Positions 1-5,873 are shown, counted from the first letter of the stretch. The stretch: 9,176 bases of DNA from an archaeon (GCA_020444005.1 JAHLLU010000059.1:1-9176), one strand, 5' to 3'. Notes: generated by a model not told the origin, from the letters alone. Translations and numbers: made by a program.

Positions 1-143
1 GAACGTTTTTCACCCAACTCGATGTCAGGTACACCCTTCATCACTAAATCCTGTGCCGGGTAACGAGTTTCTGTATACCACTCGATGGCAAGTGTGACTC
101 CAAGAATTAGTAATATACCCGCGACTACTTGAATTCGTTTCAA
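1..143 (-). CDS. Membrane-anchored protein, N-terminal fragment (cut by window edge)
   Basis: The minus-strand reading frame is open from a TTG at 143 to the window edge, giving 47 codons. The product starts with a short basic stretch (K2, R3), followed by a hydrophobic segment at about residues 5-20 (VVAGILLILGVTLAI). A polar region with E21, W22, E25 and R27 comes next. This is the layout of an N-terminal signal anchor with the rest of the protein outside the membrane. An in-frame TGA lies two codons upstream of the TTG and the first Met is residue 35, inside the polar part, so TTG is the only start that keeps the anchor. The gene is codirectional with argH, 42 nt after its stop codon. No family can be recognised from this fragment. 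The call as coding is likely but not certain. Confidence 0.55.
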   Translation of the reverse strand, partial: MKRIQVVAGILLILGVTLAIEWYTETRYPAQDLVMKGVPDIELGEKR

Positions 144-159
144 ACTGTTTCAGAAATAG

Positions 160-174
160 GAGAGATGAACTCTC
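160..174. repeat. Short inverted repeat between argH and the next gene
   Basis: GAGAG at 160-164 pairs with CTCTC at 170-174 across a 5-nt loop. It sits in the 42-nt gap after the argH stop codon. It could be a weak hairpin at the argH 3' end or an operator for the truncated gene. There is no T-run typical of a strong terminator. The arms are short enough to occur by chance. Confidence 0.25.
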
Positions 175-185
175 TAATAAGAAGA

Positions 186-1676
186 TTAGGCAGTGTACTT
201 GGCTAGGGCGTTTTTCAGGTTATCAGCCGCGATAACCAGCTTGATCTTCAAGAAATCAAGCTCCTTCCAGTAACGCTCACGTAGCTCAAGGCGGTTCTCT
301 ACAGCCATACCGATCTCAGCTGGGTGTGGACTACCGGGGCTACGAAGGTTGCTCAAAGCCTTCTTGGGGTTGGATACCTTCTCGGCGATGCTGCTGCTCA
401 CCTTGATATCCTTATCGAACAAGTCCTTGGCTACCTTCTGAACCTCTTCCGCCTGTAGATCCTCAAGGGTTCTATCCTCTGAGACAAGCTTCTTGACCAC
501 TTCTGCTGTGATCTTGTATGCCTCACGGAAGCTCAGCGCCTCGTCCTCTGCGAGAGTCTCTGCCAGCTGGACAGCGAATATGAAGCTACCCTTAACCTGA
601 TCCATCATCTTGTCCTCGTTCACTGTGAGGGTGCTAATGATGCCATTCAGTACCTCAACGCTGGTCCTTGTTGTATCAAATGCGCGCCAAAGGGCGATCT
701 TTGTCTGCTGTAGGTCCTGATAGTAACCTGTGGGAAGTCCCTTGACCATGGTCATGATCTCCTGTAGTGTTCCGAAGACCTCTGCGGATTTGCCTCTGAT
801 GAGTTCTGCTGTGCTTGGGTTGACCTTCTGTGGCATGATGCTGCTGCTACTGCTGTACTCGTCTGCTACTGTGATGTACTGGAACTCTGCTCCAGCCCAC
901 ATCACGAAATCTGCTGCCATCCTGCTCATGTTTGCCATGAGTATACTGAGTACGCTTGTGCACTCCATCGCCCAGTCTCGGCTGCTCACCGCGTCCATAC
1001 TGTTCTCCTGTATGTAGTCGAAGCCCAGTAGCTCGCTGGTTCTGAGCCTGCTGATCCTGAAGTTTGTGCCTCCGATGGCTGCTGCACCGAGTGGATTGTA
1101 GTTAACCCTGTCGTAACATGCCTTGATACGTTGATAGTCTCTCATGTACTGGTCTACATAGGCTAGTAGGTAGTGACCAAAGGTTCCCACTGTTGCTGGT
1201 TGTCCATGTGTATAGTAAACCATTGGAGTCTCTGTGTGTTTATCGGCTAGCTCGCACATGGTCTTAACGAGATTCAAGACGTTCTCGGCGATGGCAAGCA
1301 TCTCCTTTTTGGTGACCATCTTCATGTCAACCATGACTTGATCGTTTCTGCTACGTCCAGTGTGCATGGCGCCGCCTGCCTCCATGCCGATCTTCTCTAT
1401 TACCCTTGCCTCGATAAACTCGTGGATATCCTCATACTCGGCGCCTATCTCTAGTTCGCCGTTGTTCCACTCGTCTTTGATTTCCTGTAATGCCCCTAGA
1501 ATCTTCTTCAGGGGTTCTTCTTCCATAATGCCTTGTTCATGGAGCATGATGTCGTGAGCCATGGTTCCGTCAATGTCCTCGTTGAACATGCGTAGGTCTT
1601 CTACTACGCTTGTGTGGAACCGTGCTGTTCTGTCATCGAACTCCTTTGCAAGCCGTGATCTGAATAAGCTTGACAC
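186..1676 (-). CDS. argH: Argininosuccinate lyase (fumarase/aspartase superfamily)
   Basis: This 496-residue enzyme should split argininosuccinate into arginine and fumarate, the last step of arginine synthesis, in the cytoplasm as a homotetramer. The length is slightly above the usual 450-480. The ASL-specific block TGRSRNDQV is at 106-114. The THGQP segment at 156-160 holds the conserved Thr-His pair, and GAAAIGGTNF at 197-206 matches the substrate-binding Gly-rich region. The mobile signature loop reads SSSSSIMPQKVNP (275-287), with S278 aligning to the catalytic Ser. It departs from the usual GSSxMPQKKNPD: Gly is Ser277, the second Lys is Val285 and the Asp is Ser288. The C-terminal ASL domain with SPGSPHPAEIG is at 446-456. 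The start is GTG, and an upstream ATG at 1695 runs into a stop after four codons. No other arginine gene is nearby. The family is clear; the altered loop leaves slight doubt about the exact substrate. Confidence 0.9.
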   Translation of the reverse strand: MSSLFRSRLAKEFDDRTARFHTSVVEDLRMFNEDIDGTMAHDIMLHEQGIMEEEPLKKILGALQEIKDEWNNGELEIGAEYEDIHEFIEARVIEKIGMEAGGAMHTGRSRNDQVMVDMKMVTKKEMLAIAENVLNLVKTMCELADKHTETPMVYYTHGQPATVGTFGHYLLAYVDQYMRDYQRIKACYDRVNYNPLGAAAIGGTNFRISRLRTSELLGFDYIQENSMDAVSSRDWAMECTSVLSILMANMSRMAADFVMWAGAEFQYITVADEYSSSSSIMPQKVNPSTAELIRGKSAEVFGTLQEIMTMVKGLPTGYYQDLQQTKIALWRAFDTTRTSVEVLNGIISTLTVNEDKMMDQVKGSFIFAVQLAETLAEDEALSFREAYKITAEVVKKLVSEDRTLEDLQAEEVQKVAKDLFDKDIKVSSSIAEKVSNPKKALSNLRSPGSPHPAEIGMAVENRLELRERYWKELDFLKIKLVIAADNLKNALAKYTA

Positions 1677-1706
1677 TGTATTACACCGTTGCCATCTTGA
1701 GAACTA

Positions 1707-1720
1707 GCTTATAATAAATA
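1707..1720 (-). promoter_or_regulatory. Predicted TATA box of argH
   Basis: On the minus strand the sequence reads TATTTATTATAAGC, centred about 38 nt upstream of the GTG start. With the usual archaeal spacing of 26-27 nt from TATA centre to transcription start, the mRNA would begin near 1687 and carry a leader of about 11 nt. That is slightly longer than the leaderless layout of the other genes here. Confidence 0.5.
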
Positions 1721-1727
1721 GGTTACG

Positions 1728-1734
1728 AAAAAAA
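1728..1734 (-). terminator. T-tract terminator after dut
   Basis: A run of seven T on the minus strand begins 5 nt past the TAG stop codon of dut. Archaeal RNA polymerase commonly terminates at U-rich tracts without needing a hairpin. The tract also separates dut from the argH promoter a few bases further on. Confidence 0.5.
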
Positions 1735-1739
1735 GGCGA

Positions 1740-2243
1740 CTATTTCATGCGTTCCCGCTGGTAAACCCCATTATATCCCTGTGATACCTCGCCTGTATGG
1801 AAGAAAATCAACTGGGCAACCCTTGCATCCTTCTTTAGCCTCAAACCATCAGGATTATGTACAATCAGCATACTGCTGCTTCTTCCCTCATACCCAGGGT
1901 CCCAGACAGCTGTACCAACCTCAGCTCCATTACGTAGAAGCGTTGAACGGGTTCTTGCTATAGCAGCTACATCAAGGGGCATCTTCACCACCTCATTATA
2001 GACCACCTTGTAGACCCCTTGCTCTAGGTTATACCAGCCTTCCTTGTCTGGTGTTAGTGGCTTGGTATCTGCGATGACTCGTTCCTTGTTGCTGAAGTCT
2101 ACTGCGCCTCCGCTTTGGTAGGCTTCTATTGATTCTAGGCTGAGGTCGAAGCCGCTTGGCTGTAGTTGAGTATCAAGGTCGATGTAGTTGGTTACTAGTT
2201 TGTGCTCTGTGATGAGTTCCCTGAGTTGTTTATCGTTCAACAT
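1740..2243 (-). CDS. dut: dUTP diphosphatase, archaeal Dcd/Dut-fold type
   Basis: This 167-residue enzyme is predicted to hydrolyse dUTP to dUMP and pyrophosphate, keeping uracil out of DNA and supplying dUMP for thymidylate synthesis. It matches the archaeal dUTPase type that shares the dCTP deaminase fold: QPSGFDLSL at 28-36, the Arg-Ser motif ARTRSTLLRNG at 96-106, TAVWDPGYEGR at 111-121 with D115, HN at 129-130, ARVAQLIFF at 140-148 and the C-terminal GYNGVYQ at 156-162. The Glu that activates water in dCTP deaminases (ELHN in that family) is replaced by Ile127 in MLIVHN, which favours dUTPase over deaminase. The frame extends 49 codons further upstream, but that part overlaps the peptidase gene and is not family-like. 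The ATG at 2243 fits the family N-terminus and has a TATA-like box about 29 nt upstream. Confidence 0.88.
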   Translation of the reverse strand: MLNDKQLRELITEHKLVTNYIDLDTQLQPSGFDLSLESIEAYQSGGAVDFSNKERVIADTKPLTPDKEGWYNLEQGVYKVVYNEVVKMPLDVAAIARTRSTLLRNGAEVGTAVWDPGYEGRSSSMLIVHNPDGLRLKKDARVAQLIFFHTGEVSQGYNGVYQRERMK

Positions 2244-2267
2244 AGCTGACAAGAGAATGATGTGTAG

Positions 2268-2277
2268 GATATAGAAA
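2268..2277 (-). promoter_or_regulatory. Predicted TATA box of dut
   Basis: The minus strand reads TTTCTATATC, centred about 29 nt upstream of the ATG at 2243, in the 37-nt gap after the peptidase gene. The spacing predicts a leaderless dut transcript independent of the upstream gene. It also supports the short dut start over the longer upstream reading frame. Confidence 0.45.
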
Positions 2278-2280
2278 ATA

Positions 2281-3144
2281 TTAACCCCGTTTAGGGGCAT
2301 TACGGCCTGGTCTTGGAAGAGGTACGTACTCGATACCTTTTCGCTGTGGCTTATCCATCTTATAGTAATCCATAAGCTGATAGACCTCACGTGGAAGCTC
2401 AGTTAATGCACAGCGTCCAAGGAGTTCACAAGTAGCTTCTGCTGTTATCGGGAAATCATGTGTATACTTGCCGCTAACAAGATTCTCAATAACCTCATCG
2501 ATCTGATCCTCCTCAAATTTACCAACCAGAAGCTGTCTAACTGTATCCTTCATCTGGTCTATGGCTTTCCGTGCTTCCTCAGCCAAGTAAAGTGTCTGAT
2601 CATCGATCTCATCCCTTGTCTTGGTCTCTACCACCCTGACAATGCTTGTTGCAGCATAGGTCATGGTCTGTGTTCCAATCTGGGGGTCTACTGGCCCAAG
2701 TACAGCATGGGGGTCCATGAGTATCTCATCAGCCGCTAATGCGATCAATGTGCCACCGCTCATGGCGTAGTGGGGAACCAATACAGTGGTTTTGCCTTTG
2801 TGTGCTTTCAAGGCGAATGCGATCTGTGTGGCTGCTAGCGCTATTCCTCCGGGTGTGTGTACTATGAGGTCTATGGGTTGGTCATCTGGTGTGAGTCTGA
2901 TTATTCTGAGGAGTTCCTCGCTGTCATCTATGTCGATGTAGCGTGCGAGCGGTAATCCGAATAGGCTTAGTGTCTCTTGTCTGTGGATTAGTGTGATTAC
3001 GTTGGTGCCTCGTTTTCGTCCCAGACTCTTCAAGGCGTTTTCTCGTGCGTTTTGGAGCATTCCTTGTTGGAGTCTTGGGTATATGAGGCTGAAGAATAGG
3101 AAGATTACCCAGAAGTTGTTGGCTAGTGCGTCGAATATGTTCAT
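2281..3144 (-). CDS. Membrane-anchored ClpP-fold serine peptidase, SDH_sah family
   Basis: This 287-residue protein has a hydrophobic anchor at about 9-22 (NNFWVIFLFFSLIY), then a charged linker and a ClpP/crotonase-fold domain from about 48 to 205. HTPGG at 96-100 corresponds to the oxyanion-hole Gly pair seen after a beta strand in SppA/ClpP-like enzymes. YAMSGGTLIAL at 126-136 contains the candidate nucleophile S129. DPHAVLGPVDPQIG at 144-157 is the conserved segment following it. These features match the family annotated SDH_sah (serine dehydrogenase proteinase), membrane-bound relatives of signal peptide peptidase SppA. The second catalytic residue cannot be assigned with confidence; K193 in AEEARKAIDQMK is one candidate. 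A TATA-like box 27 nt upstream supports the ATG. The substrate is unknown, and a role in clearing membrane peptides or in envelope quality control is inferred from the fold. Confidence 0.82.
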   Translation of the reverse strand: MNIFDALANNFWVIFLFFSLIYPRLQQGMLQNARENALKSLGRKRGTNVITLIHRQETLSLFGLPLARYIDIDDSEELLRIIRLTPDDQPIDLIVHTPGGIALAATQIAFALKAHKGKTTVLVPHYAMSGGTLIALAADEILMDPHAVLGPVDPQIGTQTMTYAATSIVRVVETKTRDEIDDQTLYLAEEARKAIDQMKDTVRQLLVGKFEEDQIDEVIENLVSGKYTHDFPITAEATCELLGRCALTELPREVYQLMDYYKMDKPQRKGIEYVPLPRPGRNAPKRG

Positions 3145-3166
3145 AGTTTCATGAGGGGAGCCTTGG

Positions 3167-3174
3167 TTTAAAAT
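3167..3174 (-). promoter_or_regulatory. Predicted TATA box of the SDH_sah peptidase gene
   Basis: The minus strand reads ATTTTAAA, centred about 27 nt upstream of the ATG at 3144. This fits a leaderless transcript. The palindromic operator at 3192-3208 lies about 18 nt beyond it, so a regulator bound there could also affect this divergent promoter. Confidence 0.5.
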
Positions 3175-3191
3175 GGTTAGCTACAAAACAT

Positions 3192-3208
3192 ACTTTGTGG
3201 CGCAAAGT
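3192..3208. promoter_or_regulatory. Palindromic operator ACTTTG-N5-CAAAGT upstream of the TATA box
   Basis: ACTTTG (3192-3197) and CAAAGT (3203-3208) form a perfect 6+6 inverted repeat with a 5-nt spacer. It ends immediately before the TATA box of the membrane-protein/regulator operon and so overlaps the likely TFB recognition element. A dimeric winged-helix protein is a natural ligand, and the operon's own second gene encodes one. The half-site CAAAGT recurs at 3221-3226. Confidence 0.6.
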
Positions 3209-3209
3209 G

Positions 3210-3217
3210 TTTAAATA
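3210..3217 (+). promoter_or_regulatory. Predicted TATA box of the membrane-protein/regulator operon
   Basis: TTTAAATA is centred about 28 nt upstream of the ATG at 3242, predicting a leaderless operon mRNA. It is flanked on both sides by CAAAGTG-containing palindromes, so binding at either should interfere with TBP/TFB or polymerase loading. Confidence 0.6.
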
Positions 3218-3229
3218 TCACAAAGTGAT
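3217..3229. promoter_or_regulatory. Second palindrome ATCAC-AAA-GTGAT downstream of the TATA box
   Basis: ATCAC (3217-3221) and GTGAT (3225-3229) form a perfect 5+5 inverted repeat around AAA. Within it lies ACAAAGTG (3220-3227), sharing the CAAAGTG core of the first operator, with the cores 18 nt apart. It lies between the TATA box and the predicted start of transcription, a position typical of archaeal repressor sites. Confidence 0.5.
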
Positions 3230-3241
3230 CATAGAAAAACA

Positions 3242-3871
3242 ATGACCGACAAGATCAACCTCAAAGACATGGAGAAAAAAGCCCACAAACTCCTCAACGA
3301 GGACGGCATGATGGAGCTACTCATGGGAGCAATACTATTCGTCTCCAGCACATCATTCTCAGGAACAGCCTCATTCACACCCTTTCTAGGATTATACGTT
3401 GTCTTCATGAGAACAATCATCGAGGCTTATAGAAAACGCGTCACATATCCAAGAATAGGCTACCTGAAGCTCCCAGATGAGGAGGCAAAAGATGTTGGGC
3501 TTGGAATTCTCATGTTTATGGGTGTCATCATGTTGGCTTTGATTGTCTTCATCTCGCTTATCTATGGAAAGGTTACAGGAGTTCTTGTTTACAGATGGAT
3601 ACCGGCGCTCGTTGGGTTGATTCTCTTCGGCGGACTCTACTATAACTATGAGCGGACAGGCGACAAGGTGAACCTAGTCTATATCGCTATAGGGTTAATA
3701 TCTGGGTTAGGTTTTTCATTACTTGACTTTACCGACCCCCAACTGGGACCACAACTACATTTACTCTTTTTAAGCGGGGTATTCATTGTGGCTGGAATCA
3801 TCAGGCTTCGTAATTTCACAAAAAGATATCCAGTAGTCTCCGTTGATAAAAGAGGCATAGCTAATGAGTAA
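3242..3871 (+). CDS. Six-helix membrane protein of unknown function, partner of the winged-helix regulator
   Basis: The 209-residue product starts with a charged cytoplasm-like stretch (1-21), then shows about six hydrophobic segments near 23-41, 44-62, 85-108, 115-135, 143-162 and 170-189, and ends in a basic tail. Between helices 2 and 3 is a striking basic/aromatic motif, RKRVTYPRIGYLKLPDEE (64-81). I recall similar YPRIGY-type loops in proteins next to small winged-helix regulators but cannot verify this here. No catalytic motif or transport signature is visible. The gene is cotranscribed with the regulator, whose start codon overlaps its 3' end by 8 nt, and its promoter carries two palindromic operators. 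A role as a membrane sensor or effector controlled by the regulator is inference. Coding status is very likely; the molecular function is unknown. Confidence 0.75.
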   Translation: MTDKINLKDMEKKAHKLLNEDGMMELLMGAILFVSSTSFSGTASFTPFLGLYVVFMRTIIEAYRKRVTYPRIGYLKLPDEEAKDVGLGILMFMGVIMLALIVFISLIYGKVTGVLVYRWIPALVGLILFGGLYYNYERTGDKVNLVYIAIGLISGLGFSLLDFTDPQLGPQLHLLFLSGVFIVAGIIRLRNFTKRYPVVSVDKRGIANE

Positions 3872-4172
3872 GCCAGGTGATGAGTTGCCTGACGTAAAGT
3901 CGATTGATAGACTGATACATGAACCGGTCAGGCTGCTGATTATGGCTAACCTCTATGTTGTAGACACCGCGGATTTTCTTTATCTCATGAACCAACTGAA
4001 TCTAACCTTTGGTAACCTTAGCAGCCATATGAGCAAACTGGAGGAAGCTGGCTACATTAACGTGGAGAAAGAGTTCCAAGATAAGAAACCAGTAACAAAA
4101 TTGAGCCTTACTGATTCAGGTCGAGAAGCGTTTGAGGATTATCGTCAGCGTATGAAGCACCTCTTTATCTAA
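3864..4172 (+). CDS. Small winged-helix transcriptional regulator (PF13601-like)
   Basis: The 102-residue protein is essentially one winged helix-turn-helix domain. IDRLIHEPVRLLIMANL (14-30) is the typical first helix of this family, and TADFLYLMNQL (35-45) is the second. LTFGNLSSHMSKLEEAGYI (47-65) contains the recognition helix, and a basic wing spans VEKEFQDKKPVTKLSLT (67-83). SGREAFEDYRQRM (85-97) is the C-terminal dimerisation helix. The pattern agrees with the MarR/ArsR-related group classed as winged helix DNA-binding domain PF13601. There are no Cys or His clusters suggesting metal sensing. Its start overlaps the membrane-protein gene by 8 nt, implying translational coupling. Binding to the palindromes at the operon promoter, and so autoregulation, is inferred from position. 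The inducing signal is unknown. Confidence 0.85.
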   Translation: MSKPGDELPDVKSIDRLIHEPVRLLIMANLYVVDTADFLYLMNQLNLTFGNLSSHMSKLEEAGYINVEKEFQDKKPVTKLSLTDSGREAFEDYRQRMKHLFI

Positions 4173-4355
4173 TCCTGTCACCCGCAACTCTATTTTCTTA
4201 TGACATAACGGTTAAGCCAAATCATTGGTAACAAAAATCAAGGAAGGCTAGAAAATGTACATAATCTTTGACTATCTCGGTTACACAGCATGGTGGCTTA
4301 GGATGACCTGTATGCACCTCTGGTGGAACATATAGATCATCAATCTTTTCCCATT

Positions 4356-4364
4356 TTTATAAAA
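4356..4364 (+). promoter_or_regulatory. TATA box ahead of the broken small gene
   Basis: TTTATAAAA is one of the best TATA matches in the window. The expected start of transcription is near 4386, about 7 nt before the ATG at 4393. It suggests that the small, apparently frameshifted gene downstream was or still is transcribed. Confidence 0.45.
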
Positions 4365-4392
4365 CAGTTGAATTAAGATTTTAGTAAAAAAA

Positions 4393-4573
4393 ATGAGAGG
4401 AGTTATGGTTACATGAACCAGCAGTTAACCCAGAGGTTAATGATGATTTGTACCCATCCATAATAGTTGAAGACATAATTTGCGTACATTTAGACCAGCA
4501 TGAAGGTGTAACTAGAAACCCACTTTATGAGTTATGTCAACAGGCAGAACATGCTTTGGTTACATCAGTTTAA
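4393..4573 (+). pseudogene. Possible frameshifted small gene (about 59 codons)
   Basis: Translation from the ATG at 4393 gives only MRGVMVT before a TGA. The next frame is open from 4397 to a TAA at 4571-4573, with no Met and an ordinary protein-like composition (for example HEPAVNPEVNDDLYPSI and later RNPLYELCQQAEHALV). Removing one base near 4411 would join the two into a product of about 59 residues starting MRGVMVHEP. The TATA box 33 nt upstream argues that this is a real but damaged gene rather than chance. It could instead be a sequencing indel, a programmed shift or noncoding DNA. I recognise no family. Confidence 0.35.
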
Positions 4574-4585
4574 ATATACGATGTC

Positions 4586-5797
4586 TTAATGCTCCGGATA
4601 CTTGCTGAGCAACCAAATCAAGATACACACAGGTAAAATAGCGGCAATACAAACTGGGAAAATCACCCGCGTACTGTAATTCTCGATCAATACACTCGCA
4701 CCAGTGGTGGAAAGCGAGCCAAACAAATTAACCATCACAAAATTGAAGCTATAAGCAAGGCTTCTATTCTCCAAGCTACTGTGACTAGCTATCATACTAT
4801 TCAATAAAGGCATAAACGCTGCCTGAAGAAGCCTATACAGCGCATAGATAACAACGACAGTAACAAGAGTTCTCATAGATGGGAAAATAAACAGGAACAC
4901 AGCTAATACCGCGTTTACCAGTATACCCATCCTATACTTTCCATAACGATCTCCAGCATAACCACCTACAACGCTACCAAGTATACCAGCGACCGGACCA
5001 AGCCCAGATATAATGCTTGTAAGACTGTAGCTTAACCCAATCTCTATCGTGAAATAAACTGGCACATAGGTAACCAACACGTTAAAGATAGCCTCAATCA
5101 CCGTAGAGACCGCTACAACCAGGAGAAAATCACGTGAAATAATGCTTCTAATGTCTCCGAGGAAGTTTAACTCACGTTTCTCGCCACCCTCAAGGGTCCT
5201 ACGAGTATAACCAATGCTGAAAACAGCCATAATCAGCGTCAATACCGCCCAAACATAGAAGCTATAGCGCCACCCCCAACGGGACATAAAGATACCCAAG
5301 AGAAGTGGCCCAGCAGCGAACCCGATGTTGCTTCCTATGTTGTGGATTCCCAGCGCTAGGCTGAGTTTTGAGGTATCGAAGCTACTCGCCATCTTTAGGC
5401 TTGGAGGATGATACAGAGTTGACCCCACGGAAAGTAAAATGAAACCAGCGAGCAGAGTATAGAACCCGTTGCTCAATGGGATTACGAGTGCTCCCAGTAA
5501 TGTGACGAAATAGCTTGCTGTGAGGGTTTGGGCGGGGTACTGGTCGCTGATGATGCCTGTGGGTATGTAGATGAATACATTGATGAGTCGCGGGATGGAT
5601 GAGAGGAGGCTTAGCTGTACGAGACTGATGCCCAGTTCTTCCTGAAAAGGTAGCAATAGTACGGGTAGTAGCATGGTGAAAACGTGGATTATGAAGTGGC
5701 TGCTTGCTAGATAGCCGAGGTATAGTTTGTCGTTTCTCGTGTTCAACGTGGTTTCCCCGTGGTACCGGCTATGGAATATGTGATCGTATTTAATCAT
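4586..5797 (-). CDS. MFS transporter, fosmidomycin-resistance (Fsr)-like branch
   Basis: This is a 12-helix major facilitator, 403 residues from the ATG, likely a proton-driven exporter of small molecules. MFS motif A appears after helix 2 (GIISDQYPAQ, 81-90) and again after helix 8 (GGYAGDRYGKYR, 278-289). TLYHPPSLKMAS (127-138) and GIHNIGSNIGFAAGPLL (150-166) resemble the conserved helix 4-5 region of Fsr-type proteins, where a His-Pro pair and a Gly-rich helix are typical. The N-terminal 17 residues are hydrophilic and unusual for the family. A TTG at 5746 would give 386 residues starting directly before helix 1, with an AT-rich CATATTCC about 31 nt upstream, and may be the true start. The gene is divergent from the PNPOx-like gene across 76 nt. 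The substrate cannot be told from sequence. Confidence 0.82.
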   Translation of the reverse strand: MIKYDHIFHSRYHGETTLNTRNDKLYLGYLASSHFIIHVFTMLLPVLLLPFQEELGISLVQLSLLSSIPRLINVFIYIPTGIISDQYPAQTLTASYFVTLLGALVIPLSNGFYTLLAGFILLSVGSTLYHPPSLKMASSFDTSKLSLALGIHNIGSNIGFAAGPLLLGIFMSRWGWRYSFYVWAVLTLIMAVFSIGYTRRTLEGGEKRELNFLGDIRSIISRDFLLVVAVSTVIEAIFNVLVTYVPVYFTIEIGLSYSLTSIISGLGPVAGILGSVVGGYAGDRYGKYRMGILVNAVLAVFLFIFPSMRTLVTVVVIYALYRLLQAAFMPLLNSMIASHSSLENRSLAYSFNFVMVNLFGSLSTTGASVLIENYSTRVIFPVCIAAILPVCILIWLLSKYPEH

Positions 5798-5844
5798 AAC
5801 CCCAGAATCGTTTCTTGAACCTCAGTACTGGTTTGTTGAAACCC

Positions 5845-5853
5845 TTATCAAAA
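5845..5853 (+). promoter_or_regulatory. Predicted TATA-like box of the PNPOx-like gene
   Basis: TTATCAAAA is centred about 25 nt upstream of the ATG at 5874, which would make the mRNA leaderless. It lies between CCCTT (5842-5846) and AAGGG (5856-5860), a 5+5 inverted repeat that could be an operator but is short. Confidence 0.35.
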
Positions 5854-5873
5854 ACAAGGGACCCAATGATTTC

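Larger units (their letters stand above)
4173..4585. other. 413-nt region without an intact recognised gene
   Basis: The region starts with a T-rich stretch at about 4190-4200 (CTATTTTCTTAT) that may end the regulator transcript. It also holds a 26-codon open frame at 4255-4335 rich in Trp, with AGGAAGG 7 nt upstream of its ATG. Next is a good TATA box at 4356-4364 and the probable broken small gene at 4393-4573. I see no RNA gene, direct-repeat array or transposon end. Confidence 0.5.

Noticed and set aside
829..870. CTG/CTA triplet run as a possible microsatellite repeat
   Set aside because: It is imperfect and explained by the coding of the Ser run and neighbouring residues in argH; noted there instead.
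730..1017. 95-codon plus-strand open frame inside argH
   Set aside because: It lies antisense within conserved argH sequence, including the signature loop, and its composition mirrors that gene's codons. No promoter supports it.
2244..2390. 49-codon upstream extension of the dut reading frame
   Set aside because: It overlaps the peptidase gene's 3' end in another frame, has no family-like content, and the ATG at 2243 fits both the archaeal dUTPase N-terminus and the TATA spacing.
2458..2739. 93-codon plus-strand open frame inside the SDH_sah gene
   Set aside because: It is antisense to conserved peptidase motifs and has no recognisable features of its own.
3192..3229. Start of a CRISPR or other direct-repeat array because CAAAGTG recurs
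   Set aside because: There are only two short copies 18 nt apart within a promoter; operator sites explain them better.
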